Origin: G025836975 sp049646585
Lineage (GTDB): Bacteria > Pseudomonadota > Gammaproteobacteria > Burkholderiales > Burkholderiaceae_B
Assembly: GCA_049646585.1 (NCBI GenBank)
Contig: JBARWC010000072.1
Coordinates: 1-58,129 of the forward strand
Length of the DNA: 58,129 nt
Direction of reading: 5' to 3'
The number at the start of each line of letters is the position of its first letter. Within the stretch, counting starts at the first letter, position 1. A program made the position numbers and the translations under genes. Below are positions 33,485 to 42,289 of this stretch, in pieces. Under the pieces are notes generated by a model. The model was not told the origin of the DNA. It did not search any database and saw only the letters and a list, made by a program, of their open reading frames with translations.

Positions 33485-34405
33485 TCAGCGGAGCTTTTCC
33501 GGGGCCGGAGCCGTGGGCTTGCGCATGACAAGGTAGATGCCAGCGGCGGCCAGCGCCATGCCGGGCCACGCCGCAGGCGGCAGCGCCTCGTCCAGGATCA
33601 GGAAAGCGATGACGGCGGTGACGGGCGGCACCAGGAAGAACAGCGCCGATACGCGGGAAGCTTCGCCGCGCCGTATCATGGCCAGCAGCAATGAAATCGC
33701 CACGATGGAATTGCACACCACCAGATAGGCCAGCGGCATCACGAAGCCCGGAGTCCATTGGATGTGCATGGGCTCCAGCAAGAAGGCCAGGGGAGCGGAG
33801 ACGGCCAGCCCCACCGCATACTGCACCATGTTGGCCGTGACCGGATGGGTCTGCACGCCATAGCGCTTTTCCCAGAGCGTGCCGCCCGTCATGGACAGCA
33901 GGGCCAGGACGGCGAACAGCAAGGCGGCCGGCGTAGCGATCTCTATTGCCGATTTGGACAGGATGACGATGCATGCGCCGGTCACTCCCAGGGCCAGGCC
34001 CAGCCAGCGTCCCGCGCTGACCCGTTCGCCGGCGATGGAGGGCGCCAGCAAGCCGATCAAGATCGGCTGCTGCGAGGTGATCAGGGCAACGGCGCCGGCG
34101 GATATCCCCAGCTTCAGGCTCAGGTATACGAAGGAAAAATAGCCGGCTTGCAGCAGCAGGCCCACCATGGTCAGATGCAGCCAGGCTCCGGGCGTGGCCG
34201 GCAGGGCGGGGCGCAGCCACAGGAAGGGAACCGCCAGCAGGGCCAGGACGCAGGCATAGCGCAGCGCCAGGAAGGTCAGTGGGTCGGAGTAGGCCAGGCC
34301 CATCTTCAGGAAAACGAAGCCGAAGGACCAAAGCAGCAGGAACAGGGTGGGCGCCCACTTCAACCATGTGGCGGTTCCGTCCGAGGGGCTTGTAGAGGAT
34401 GGCAT
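33485..34405 (-). CDS. EamA (drug/metabolite transporter) family permease
   Basis: Ten predicted membrane segments form two EamA repeats within 306 residues. The first repeat contains FVFLKMGLAYSDPLTFLALRY and the second begins near SMTGGTLWEKRYGVQTHPV. Such proteins export amino acids or other metabolites through the inner membrane, but the substrate is unknown here. The ATG at 34405 gives MPSSTSPSDG before the first helix. It is transcribed toward the CynX-type gene with no space between the stops. Confidence 0.87.
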   Translation of the reverse strand: MPSSTSPSDGTATWLKWAPTLFLLLWSFGFVFLKMGLAYSDPLTFLALRYACVLALLAVPFLWLRPALPATPGAWLHLTMVGLLLQAGYFSFVYLSLKLGISAGAVALITSQQPILIGLLAPSIAGERVSAGRWLGLALGVTGACIVILSKSAIEIATPAALLFAVLALLSMTGGTLWEKRYGVQTHPVTANMVQYAVGLAVSAPLAFLLEPMHIQWTPGFVMPLAYLVVCNSIVAISLLLAMIRRGEASRVSALFFLVPPVTAVIAFLILDEALPPAAWPGMALAAAGIYLVMRKPTAPAPEKLR

Positions 34406-34628
34406 GCAAGGGGCTCCGCCATGAGTGCACCATAGTATATCGATTCGCGTCCCGGCCCGATTCCCAGCTCTTTATACGGTGTTTTTGGCGTAAAATGGCA
34501 GAGTCGCTACAAAGGCTGACATGGCCGTAAACAAGTCTTTTCGCCATAAAGGCATGCACGCCCGGGGTCGGCATTTTTTTAGCGCTGCGCCATAGTTCAA
34601 AGCTATTTAATCAATAATATTAATCAAT

Positions 34629-34657
34629 TTTACAAATCGATTGGGCTTGCCTATACT
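34629..34657 (+). promoter_or_regulatory. ahpC promoter
   Basis: TTTACA (34629-34634) and TATACT (34652-34657) with a 17-base spacer. The start site would fall ~30 bases before the ATG. The AT-rich stretch just upstream (34606-34628) may hold an activator site such as for OxyR; no defined OxyR motif was recognised. Confidence 0.65.
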
Positions 34658-34697
34658 GACGTTGTGTTCAATTTCTTCAACCGAAAAAAGGAAAGCA

Positions 34698-35261
34698 ATG
34701 TCCCTGATCAACACCAAAATCAAGTCCTTCAAAGCCACGGCATACCAGAACGGCAAGTTCATCGACGTCAGCGATGAGTCGGTTGCGGGCAAGTGGTCGG
34801 TTTTCGTTTTTTACCCCGCCGATTTCACCTTCGTGTGCCCCACCGAGCTGGAAGACCTGGCCGAGCAATACGAAGCCTTCAAGAAAATCGGCGTTGAAAT
34901 CTACAGCGTTTCGACCGACACCCATTTTTCGCACAAGGCTTGGCACGACACTTCCGACGCCATCAGCAAGGTGCAATACCCCATGATCGCCGATCCCACC
35001 CATGTCTTGTCCCGCAACTTCGAAGTCCTGATCGAAGAAGAAGGCATCGCCCTGCGCGGCACCTTCGTGGTCAACCCCGAAGGCGAGATCAAAGTCATGG
35101 AAGTGCACGACAACGGCATCGGCCGCGTCGCCTCCGAGCTGCTGCGCAAGGTCAAGGCAGCCCAGTACATCGCCGCTCACCCCGGTGAAGTCTGCCCCGC
35201 CAAGTGGGAAGAAGGCGCCAAGACCCTGACTCCTTCGCTGGACCTGGTCGGCAAGATCTAA
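34698..35261 (+). CDS. ahpC: Alkyl hydroperoxide reductase subunit C (peroxiredoxin)
   Basis: AhpC reduces H2O2 and organic hydroperoxides in the cytoplasm. The peroxidatic Cys is in FYPADFTFVCPTE (near residue 47) and the resolving Cys in HPGEVCPAKWEEGA (near 166), as in typical two-Cys peroxiredoxins of the enteric AhpC type; 187 residues is the standard length. AAAGGAAAG precedes the ATG at 34698. ahpF, its reductase, follows after 106 bases. Confidence 0.97.
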   Translation: MSLINTKIKSFKATAYQNGKFIDVSDESVAGKWSVFVFYPADFTFVCPTELEDLAEQYEAFKKIGVEIYSVSTDTHFSHKAWHDTSDAISKVQYPMIADPTHVLSRNFEVLIEEEGIALRGTFVVNPEGEIKVMEVHDNGIGRVASELLRKVKAAQYIAAHPGEVCPAKWEEGAKTLTPSLDLVGKI

Positions 35262-35367
35262 GCACGGCCCGCTTGCGATAAGCAGGTAGCCATACGCCGC
35301 CGCGCGCAAGGCCATAAGTCCGGCGCGCGGCCCTCCCGAACATTCCTCTTATCAAGAAGGTTGCTTT

Positions 35368-36960
35368 ATGTTGGATTCAAATCTCAAGTCCCAGTTGAAA
35401 TCTTATATGGAAATGATCTCCCTTCCGGTCGAGATCGTGGCCAGCCTGGACGACAGCCCCAAATCGTTGGAACTGCGCGAATTGCTGCAGGAAATCGAGC
35501 TGATGTCCGACAGGATTACTCTGACTGAACGCAGCGATGACCAACGCAAACCTTCGTTCAGCATCAACCGCAGCGGCACCGACGTCAGCGTGCGTTTCGC
35601 AGGCATCCCCATGGGCCACGAATTCACGTCGCTCGTGCTGGCGCTGTTGCAAGTAGGGGGCCACCCCATCAAGCTGGAAGAGGCCGTCATCGAACAGATA
35701 CGCAATCTTCCCGGCGATTACGAATTCGAAACCTATTTTTCCTTGTCCTGCCAGAACTGCCCCGACGTGGTGCAGGCGCTGAACGTGATGTCCATCATCA
35801 ATCCGCGCATCAAGCACGTCGCCATCGATGGCGCGCTCTATCAGAACGAGGTCGATGCTCGTCAGATCATGTCGGTTCCGACCATGTACCTGAACGGCGA
35901 AGTGTTCGGCCAAGGCCGTTCCAGCGTGGAAGAAATCCTGGCCAAGCTGGACACCGGCGCCCAGTCGCGGCGAGCCGATGAGCTCAGCGCACGCGATCCC
36001 TACGACGTGCTGATCGTCGGCGGCGGCCCCGCCGGCGCGGCCGCCGCGGTGTATGCGGCACGCAAGGGCATACGCACCGGCATCGTGGCCGAGCGCTTCG
36101 GCGGCCAGGTGCTGGACACCATGGCCATCGAGAACTTCATTTCGGTCAAAGAGACCGAAGGCCCCAAGTTCGCGGCGGCGCTGGAGCAGCACGTCAAGGC
36201 CTATGACGTCGACATCATGAATCTGCAGCGCGCCGAAAGCCTGACGGCCGGCAAGCTGATCGAGGTCAAGCTGGCCAACGGCGGCGTGCTGAAGGGCAAG
36301 TCGGTCATCCTGGCCACCGGTGCGCGCTGGCGCGAAATCAACGTGCCCGGCGAGCGCGAGTACCGCAACAACGGTGTGGCCTATTGCCCGCACTGCGACG
36401 GCCCCTTGTTCAAGGGCAAGCGCGTGGCGGTCATCGGCGGCGGCAACTCCGGCGTCGAAGCGGCCATCGACCTGGCCGGTCTGGTCAACCACGTGACCCT
36501 GATCGAGTTCGGCGACAGCCTGCGCGCCGACGCGGTATTGCAGCGTAAGCTCAAGAGCCTGCCCAACGTCAGCATCGTGGTCTCGGCCCAAACCACCGAG
36601 ATCCATGGCGACGGCAAGAAGGTGAATGGCCTGTCGTACAAGGATCGCGCCACCGATGCGCTGCATCATGTCGAGCTGGAAGGCGTCTTCGTGCAGATCG
36701 GCCTGGTGCCCAACACCGAATGGCTCAAGGGCAGCCTGGCCCTGTCGCGCCACGGCGAGATCGAGATCGACGCCAAGGGCCAGACGTCCCTGCCGGGCGT
36801 GTTTGCCGCGGGCGACTGCACCACCGTGCCCTACAAGCAGATCATCATCTCGGCGGGCGATGGCGCCAAGGCCGCGCTAAGCGCCTTCGATCACCTGATC
36901 CGCAGTTCCGTGGCGGACCAGGAAGACGTATCGGCCGAGGCCCAGGCCGTATCGGCATAA
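35368..36960 (+). CDS. ahpF: Alkyl hydroperoxide reductase subunit F (NADH:peroxiredoxin reductase)
   Basis: AhpF recycles AhpC with NADH. The N-terminal double thioredoxin fold carries the redox pair in FSLSCQNCPDVVQ (near residue 128). The C-terminal thioredoxin-reductase-like part has the FAD site YDVLIVGGGPAGAAAAVYAA (near 212), the disulfide in YCPHCDGPLFKGK (near 340) and the NADH site VAVIGGGNSGVEAA. Close to the stop, GVFAAGDCTTVPYKQI is the second FAD segment. All redox cysteines are intact in 530 residues. A strong terminator follows. Confidence 0.97.
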   Translation: MLDSNLKSQLKSYMEMISLPVEIVASLDDSPKSLELRELLQEIELMSDRITLTERSDDQRKPSFSINRSGTDVSVRFAGIPMGHEFTSLVLALLQVGGHPIKLEEAVIEQIRNLPGDYEFETYFSLSCQNCPDVVQALNVMSIINPRIKHVAIDGALYQNEVDARQIMSVPTMYLNGEVFGQGRSSVEEILAKLDTGAQSRRADELSARDPYDVLIVGGGPAGAAAAVYAARKGIRTGIVAERFGGQVLDTMAIENFISVKETEGPKFAAALEQHVKAYDVDIMNLQRAESLTAGKLIEVKLANGGVLKGKSVILATGARWREINVPGEREYRNNGVAYCPHCDGPLFKGKRVAVIGGGNSGVEAAIDLAGLVNHVTLIEFGDSLRADAVLQRKLKSLPNVSIVVSAQTTEIHGDGKKVNGLSYKDRATDALHHVELEGVFVQIGLVPNTEWLKGSLALSRHGEIEIDAKGQTSLPGVFAAGDCTTVPYKQIIISAGDGAKAALSAFDHLIRSSVADQEDVSAEAQAVSA

Positions 36961-36981
36961 GCTTCGCATCTTGGCCCGGCA

Positions 36982-37016
36982 CGCCGGCGCGGTTGAACCG
37001 CGCCGGCGTTTTTTTT
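36982..37016 (+). terminator. Intrinsic terminator of ahpC-ahpF
   Basis: A perfect 13-bp GC-rich stem (36982-36994 and 36996-37008) is followed by eight T residues, 22 bases after the ahpF stop. Confidence 0.92.
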
Positions 37017-37095
37017 GCTCCAACCCCCTGGCCAGTCGTGCAGCCCGAGCCCGCAGCGGTGTATATTTTCCTACTTTGCGGGCCTTTTTCCGTGT

Positions 37096-37116
37096 CCGGA
37101 CCCTAAGCGGGTCCGG
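37096..37116. promoter_or_regulatory. Inverted repeat upstream of the diaminopimelate dehydrogenase gene
   Basis: CCGGACCC-TAAGC-GGGTCCGG is a perfect 8-bp inverted repeat directly before a TACAAT (37119-37124) that may be a -10. It could be an operator or a leftover hairpin; no -35 is clear. Confidence 0.3.
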
Positions 37117-37157
37117 CCTACAATCTGGGCGTCGCTTCAATACAAGCAAGGAAGGGT

Positions 37158-38150
37158 ATGGCAGAGAAGATCAGGATAGGCATTGTGGGCTACGGCAACC
37201 TGGGCCGTGGTGTGGAGTCGTCGATCGCGCAGAACGACGACATGGAGCTGGTCGGCGTGTTTACGCGACGCGACCCCGAATCGGTCCGGCTGCTGGATGG
37301 CCGCGTGCCGGTGCGCCGCCTGGATGCCCTGAAGGAACTCAAGGGCAAGATCGACGTGCTTATCCTGTGCGGCGGCTCCAAGAACGACTTGCCGCAGCAA
37401 GGTCCCGAACTGGCGGCCATGTTCAATACCGTCGACAGCTTCGACACCCATGCGAAGATTCCTGACTATTTCGGCGCCGTCGAAGCGGCGGCCCGCGCGG
37501 GCGGCAACACGGCCATCATTTCGGTCGGCTGGGATCCGGGCCTGTTTTCGCTGAATCGCCTTTTCGGCGAGGCCGTGCTGCCCCAGGGCGCCACGTATAC
37601 CTTCTGGGGCAAAGGCCTGAGCCAGGGGCATTCCGATGCCATACGCCGGGTTCCGGGCGTCAAGGCCGCGGTGCAGTACACCATACCGGTGGAGGATGCC
37701 GTCAATCGTGTGCGCAGCGGCGAGCAGCCCACCCTGTCGACCCGCGAAAAGCATACCCGGGACTGCTATGTGGTCCTGGATAGCGGCGCCGACGCGGCGG
37801 CGGTGGAGACGGCCATCAAGACCATGCCGGACTATTTCGCCGACTACAACACCACGGTCAACTTCATCAGCGCGGACGAACTGCGCGAAAAGCACGGGGC
37901 CATGCCGCACGGCGGCTTTGTCATCCGCAGCGGCAAGACCGGCCCGGACGGCGCCACCGCGCAAACCGTGGAGTATTCGCTGAAGCTGGACAGCAACCCG
38001 GAATTCACCTCCAGCGTCCTGGTCGCCTATGCGCGCGCGGCGGCCCGCATGAGCAAGCAGGGTGCCGCCGGCGCATACAGCGTGTTCGACGTCGCGCCGG
38101 GCCTGCTCTCGCCCAAGACGGCGGCGCAACTGCGCAAGGAACTGCTCTAG
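37158..38150 (+). CDS. ddh: meso-diaminopimelate D-dehydrogenase
   Basis: Ddh interconverts tetrahydrodipicolinate, ammonia and NADPH with meso-diaminopimelate, a one-step bypass of the four acylated steps in lysine and peptidoglycan synthesis. The dinucleotide fold starts KIRIGIVGYGNLGRGVE; VGVFTRRDP, ILCGGSKNDLPQQGPEL, NTVDSFDTHAKIP and ISVGWDPGLFSLNR are signature segments of this enzyme, as is TFWGKGLSQGHSDAIRR. It has 330 residues, near the usual 326. GGAAGG precedes the ATG. It stands alone between two terminator-like structures and so is probably a single-gene unit. Confidence 0.92.
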   Translation: MAEKIRIGIVGYGNLGRGVESSIAQNDDMELVGVFTRRDPESVRLLDGRVPVRRLDALKELKGKIDVLILCGGSKNDLPQQGPELAAMFNTVDSFDTHAKIPDYFGAVEAAARAGGNTAIISVGWDPGLFSLNRLFGEAVLPQGATYTFWGKGLSQGHSDAIRRVPGVKAAVQYTIPVEDAVNRVRSGEQPTLSTREKHTRDCYVVLDSGADAAAVETAIKTMPDYFADYNTTVNFISADELREKHGAMPHGGFVIRSGKTGPDGATAQTVEYSLKLDSNPEFTSSVLVAYARAAARMSKQGAAGAYSVFDVAPGLLSPKTAAQLRKELL

Positions 38151-38158
38151 CGCCTTTA

Positions 38159-38190
38159 GGCCGGAGGCCCCTCGACCGGGGCCTCCGGCC
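38159..38190. terminator. Strong hairpin after ddh, without a T-run
   Basis: A perfect 13-bp stem (38159-38171 and 38178-38190) with a six-base loop starts nine bases after the ddh stop. It lacks a poly-T tail on either strand, so it may protect the 3' end of the mRNA more than stop transcription. A second hairpin overlaps its last bases. Confidence 0.5.
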
Positions 38191-38217
38191 AAAGGAAACA
38201 CTCCTGGTTTCCTTTGG
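38189..38217. repeat. Second inverted repeat overlapping the ddh hairpin
   Basis: CCAAAGGAAAC and GTTTCCTTTGG form a perfect 11-bp stem around a seven-base loop. Its first two bases are the last two of the preceding hairpin, so the two stems are almost contiguous. Confidence 0.6.
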
Positions 38218-38292
38218 TAGGTTCCCGTTGCATGCCGTGGGCGCCTGTGCCGCTACAATGAAAAACGGCCTCGCCGACGCGTTGGCGCCATC

Positions 38293-40434
38293 ATGCGTAC
38301 TGGAACCCAAATGCCACGTTATTCAAGAATAATAGTGTGGACGTGCCTGGGGCTGTTGCTGGCCCTGTTGGCAGCGTTCGCAGTCCTGGCGACCATGGAT
38401 TGGAATCGGGTCCGGCCATGGATAAACCGGCAGGCCACTGAAGCAGTAGGCCGGCCGGTGGCGATACAGGGCGATCTGTCCGTGGAGTGGGTCAGGCCGG
38501 CCCAGGCCGGCGAAGGCTGGAAAAGCTGGCTGCCATGGCCGCAAATCACCGCCCATGATCTACTTGTCGGCAACCCCGAAGGGATAGGCGTAGGACGTTT
38601 CATGGCGCAAGTCTCAGGGCTGACCGTCCTGATCAATCCATTGGCTTTGCCGAGCCGACGCGTGCAAATCGCGGGGCTGCACGTCGAGGATGCGCAAATC
38701 TATCTGGAGCGCCAGGCCGATGGCGCCAACAACTGGACTTTCACTAAAAAGAACGAGTCCGCTTCCGACAAGAAGCCATGGACCTTTGATCTGCAACAGC
38801 TTTCCCTGAAAAGCGTGCATGCCCAGGTGGTCGATGCCGCGAGCAAGCTGGATATGAAGGCCGAACTCGATACCCTGGACAAGGACAGCCCGCAGGGATA
38901 CGGCATGGCCTGGAAAGCCAGCGGCAGCTACAACGGGGCAAACATCAAAGGCGAAGGCGAAACCGGCGGCGTGCTTTCGCTGCGGCAGGGCGACGATCCG
39001 TTTCCCATGCGAGGCAAGGTCGCCGTGGGCACGACCACGATAGGGCTGGAAGGCTCGGTCACCCGGCCGCAAGCCCTGGCGGCGCTGGACGTCAGGCTCA
39101 CGCTGGAGGGCGACACCATGGCCGACTTGCTGCCGCTCATCGGTGTTGCCCTGCCCAATACACCGCCTTACAGCACCGAAGGGCGCCTCATCGGCATGCT
39201 TGAAGGCGAGGAAGACACGTGGCGCTATGAGGATTTCAAGGGCGTCGTCGGCAAGAGCGATCTGGAGGGCACGCTGCTGTATCGGCAGCGCAAGCCCCGG
39301 TCATTGCTGACCGGGCAGGTGGAATCCAGGCTTTTGCGTTTCAAGGACCTGGGGCCGCTGATCGGCGTGGACACCAGCGATGTAAAGTCCGCCTCGTCCA
39401 AGAAGGCCAAGGAAAAACAGCCGGCCGACAAGGTCTTGCCGGTGACGCCCATCGGCACGGAGTCCTGGGGTGTCATGGATGCCGACGTCCAGTTCAAGGG
39501 CCGCAAGATTCTACGGGACAAGGACCTGCCGCTGGACAATATCGAAGCGCACGTAACGCTGAAGGATAAAGTGCTGGCGTTCACCCCGTTGAACTTCGGC
39601 GTTGCGAGCGGCACACTGAGCAACACGCTGAGGCTGGACGGAGGGAACGGGAAGATCGCGGCCGAACTCGAGACAGAAGCACGCCACCTGAAATTGAAAA
39701 AACTGTTTCCGGGCGCGGAAAGCATGAATGCCAGCTTCGGCGAACTGCACGGCGATGCGAAGCTTTCCGCTCGGGGCAATTCCATCGCGGAGCTGCTGGC
39801 TAATTCCAACGGCGAAATCAAGGCGCTGGTCAGCCGCGGCACGATCAGCCAGTTCCTGCTGGAAGCGGCCGGCCTGAACGTCGCCAATATGGTGATCGTG
39901 AAGCTGTTCGGCGATGAGCAGATCGTGCTCAATTGCATGGCCAGCGATTTCGGCGTGAAGGACGGCGTCATGCGGGCTCGCGCCTTCCGGCTGGAAACCG
40001 ACGACACCATCGTGGACATCACGGGTCAGATCAATCTGGGGACCGAAACTCTGGATCTGGACATACGCCCCGAGAACAAGACCTTGCGCATCTTCACCCT
40101 GCGCTCGCCCTTGTATGCCAAAGGCACGTTCAAGCATCCGGATGTGGGGGTACAGAAAGGCCCGCTGATCGCGCGGGCCGGTGCCGCAGTGGCGCTGGGC
40201 GTGGTGGCCAGCCCGTTCGCCGCGCTCCTGCCGTTGTTGAACGTGGGAACGGACGATTCAGCCAATTGCACTTCCCTGGTCGCCGCCGCCAAGGAGGATC
40301 CAAAGGCGCCTCCACCCGGGGAATCCGCCAAGGATACCGAAAGGAAGCCCCGCGTCGGAAAAGGAAGCGCGGTCAAGGGCGGTAAGGCCGCCGAGGACCG
40401 CGCCAACTGGCCGTCCTCGCAAGCCAAGCCCTGA
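38293..40434 (+). CDS. AsmA family protein
   Basis: An N-terminal membrane anchor (IIVWTCLGLLLALLAAFAVLA) is followed by a long, beta-rich periplasmic part. The segment RPWINRQATEAVGRPVAIQGDLSVEW and the C-terminal domain with LFGDEQIVLNCMASDFGVKDGVM, TIVDITGQINLGTETLDLDI are typical of AsmA. Family members bridge the envelope and are linked to phospholipid transport and outer membrane assembly. The length of 713 residues fits. The C-terminus is a Lys-rich, low-complexity tail. The ATG at 38311 (after GGAA) is an alternative start. Confidence 0.87.
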   Translation: MRTGTQMPRYSRIIVWTCLGLLLALLAAFAVLATMDWNRVRPWINRQATEAVGRPVAIQGDLSVEWVRPAQAGEGWKSWLPWPQITAHDLLVGNPEGIGVGRFMAQVSGLTVLINPLALPSRRVQIAGLHVEDAQIYLERQADGANNWTFTKKNESASDKKPWTFDLQQLSLKSVHAQVVDAASKLDMKAELDTLDKDSPQGYGMAWKASGSYNGANIKGEGETGGVLSLRQGDDPFPMRGKVAVGTTTIGLEGSVTRPQALAALDVRLTLEGDTMADLLPLIGVALPNTPPYSTEGRLIGMLEGEEDTWRYEDFKGVVGKSDLEGTLLYRQRKPRSLLTGQVESRLLRFKDLGPLIGVDTSDVKSASSKKAKEKQPADKVLPVTPIGTESWGVMDADVQFKGRKILRDKDLPLDNIEAHVTLKDKVLAFTPLNFGVASGTLSNTLRLDGGNGKIAAELETEARHLKLKKLFPGAESMNASFGELHGDAKLSARGNSIAELLANSNGEIKALVSRGTISQFLLEAAGLNVANMVIVKLFGDEQIVLNCMASDFGVKDGVMRARAFRLETDDTIVDITGQINLGTETLDLDIRPENKTLRIFTLRSPLYAKGTFKHPDVGVQKGPLIARAGAAVALGVVASPFAALLPLLNVGTDDSANCTSLVAAAKEDPKAPPPGESAKDTERKPRVGKGSAVKGGKAAEDRANWPSSQAKP

Positions 40435-40534
40435 ACCTGTTGCCTTTGCCGCCGCGCATCGGCCATTTCAGAAGTTCCAAGACGAAGCAGAGGTTAGAAT
40501 AGCAGGCTTTGCACCTACACGAGAACGGTGGAAC

Positions 40535-40726
40535 ATGAGACTGATCATTGCCCTGCTGCTGCCCTGGCTGACCTTTTTCACGATAGGGCGCCCCATTGCG
40601 GGCATTATTTGCCTGATACTCCAGATCACCCTCATCGGCTGGCTGCCGGCAACGATATGGGCGGTCTACGCGCTCAGCCAGTACAAGACGGACAAGAAGA
40701 TAGAAAAGGCGCTGTCGCAGCGCTAA
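40535..40726 (+). CDS. Small two-helix membrane protein, YqaE/Pmp3-like
   Basis: The 63-residue protein has two hydrophobic helices (LIIALLLPWLTFFTIG and IAGIICLILQITLIGWLPATIWAVYAL) and a basic C-terminal tail (SQYKTDKKIEKAL). The layout and the helix 2 ending WxPATIWAVYAL match the Pmp3/YqaE stress-related membrane peptides, although the family PP motif in helix 1 is not fully kept. A GGTGG site precedes the ATG. It lies 36 bases before the nucleoside-type ABC transporter genes on the same strand and may be cotranscribed with them. Confidence 0.68.
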   Translation: MRLIIALLLPWLTFFTIGRPIAGIICLILQITLIGWLPATIWAVYALSQYKTDKKIEKALSQR

Positions 40727-40762
40727 AGGCCCTGCGGCGGCCATGCCGGCTCCATTAGAAAA

Positions 40763-42289
40763 ATGACTACACGCCTCGCACTGAAGCAGATCACCAAGCG
40801 CTACCCGGCCGTGGTGGCCAACGATGCGGTCGATCTGAACGTGCTGCCCGGCGAGATCCATGCCGTGCTGGGCGAGAACGGGGCGGGCAAGTCCACCCTG
40901 ATGAAGATCATCTACGGCGTGACCCGTCCGGATTCGGGCCGGATTTTCTGGAACGGCGTTGAAACGGACATGGTCAGCCCGGCTCTGGCCAGGCAGCTTG
41001 GCATCGGCATGGTGTTCCAGCACTTTTCGCTGTTCGATACCCTGACCGTGACCGAGAACATCGCCCTGGGGCTGCCCAAGGGCTCCCGCATGGACGAGCT
41101 TGAACGCCGCATTGCCGATACGGCCCATCAATATGGATTGGACCTGGAGCCCGGGCGCCACGTACACACTCTGTCCGTGGGAGAGCGCCAGCGTGTGGAA
41201 ATCGTGCGGGCGCTGCTGGGCCGGCCGCAATTGCTGATTCTGGACGAGCCCACATCGGTGTTGACGCCGCAGGCCGTCGGCAAACTGTTCGAGACCTTGC
41301 GCAAGCTGGCCTCCGAAGGCTGCAGCATTCTTTACATCAGCCACAAGCTGGACGAGATCCGGGCCCTGTGCCACGCCTGTACGGTGATGCGCGGCGGCAA
41401 GGTCACGGGGATGTGCGATCCGCGCGGCGAAACCGATGCCAGCCTGTCGCGCATGATGATAGGGGCGGAGCCGCCGCCCGTCACTCATCGCGAGAAGCCG
41501 CCGGGCGCGGCCATGCTGTCGGTGCGCGATCTTGCCTTGCCCAGGGCGCATCCCTTCGCCACCGAACTGGCTGGCATCGATTTCGATATCCATGCCGGCG
41601 AAATACTGGGCGTGGCCGGCGTGTCGGGCAACGGCCAGCAGGAATTGCTCGGCGTCTTGTCCGGCGAGGACACGCGCGCCGACGGCGGCGCCATCCAGCT
41701 TGAAGGCGCCCCGATAGGGCGGCGCTCGGCGGCATGGCGGCGCGATCGCGGCATGGCTTTCGTGCCCGAGGAGCGCTTGGGGCGGGGCGCCGTCCCGGAA
41801 CTGGATCTGGCGCACAACGTCCTGCTGTCGCACCAGGACGGCGCCACGGTTCGCGGCGGCTTCATCCGGCCCGCCGCCACCCGTCGCCTGGCGGCGGACA
41901 TCATCGAACGCTTTCGGGTCAAGGCGGCCGGGCCGCGCGCGACGGCGGCCAGCCTGTCGGGCGGCAACCTGCAAAAGTACATCATAGGTCGCGAAGTCTT
42001 GCGCAAGCCGCGGGTACTGTTGGTGGCACAGCCCACCTGGGGCGTGGACGTGGGCGCGGCCGCGCAGATCCGGGCCGAACTGCTGGCCTTGCGCGACGCG
42101 GGCTGCGCCGTGCTGGTCGTCTCCGAAGAACTGGATGAGCTGTTCGAGATATCCGACAGGCTGGTGGTCATGTCCAAAGGCAGGATGTCGCCCTCCATCA
42201 AGGCTGCGCAGGCGGACAAGGATTTGATCGGCTTGTGGATGAGCGGCTTGTGGGGCGGCAAGAAGGAGACGACCCATGCTCAGGCTTGA
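40763..42289 (+). CDS. ABC transporter ATP-binding protein, BMP/nucleoside type (two NBDs)
   Basis: Two nucleotide-binding domains are fused in 508 residues, as in YufO/NupA-type importers for purine nucleosides. The first is complete: Walker A GENGAGKST (near 40), signature LSVGERQRVEI, Walker B LLILDEPTSVLT. The second lacks a consensus Walker A (GVSGNGQQELLG) but has signature LSGGNLQKYIIGRE and LLVAQPTWGVDVGA in place of Walker B, the usual pattern of this family. It is the first of four importer genes; its end overlaps the first permease gene by 14 bases. Confidence 0.92.
   Translation: MTTRLALKQITKRYPAVVANDAVDLNVLPGEIHAVLGENGAGKSTLMKIIYGVTRPDSGRIFWNGVETDMVSPALARQLGIGMVFQHFSLFDTLTVTENIALGLPKGSRMDELERRIADTAHQYGLDLEPGRHVHTLSVGERQRVEIVRALLGRPQLLILDEPTSVLTPQAVGKLFETLRKLASEGCSILYISHKLDEIRALCHACTVMRGGKVTGMCDPRGETDASLSRMMIGAEPPPVTHREKPPGAAMLSVRDLALPRAHPFATELAGIDFDIHAGEILGVAGVSGNGQQELLGVLSGEDTRADGGAIQLEGAPIGRRSAAWRRDRGMAFVPEERLGRGAVPELDLAHNVLLSHQDGATVRGGFIRPAATRRLAADIIERFRVKAAGPRATAASLSGGNLQKYIIGREVLRKPRVLLVAQPTWGVDVGAAAQIRAELLALRDAGCAVLVVSEELDELFEISDRLVVMSKGRMSPSIKAAQADKDLIGLWMSGLWGGKKETTHAQA

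Noticed and set aside
34560..34628. OxyR binding site upstream of ahpC
   Set aside because: The AT-rich stretch lacks a clear set of spaced ATAG-type elements; only the promoter hexamers can be supported.
35377..36753. 458-codon minus-strand frame opposite ahpF
   Set aside because: Antisense shadow; ahpF is complete with all catalytic motifs.
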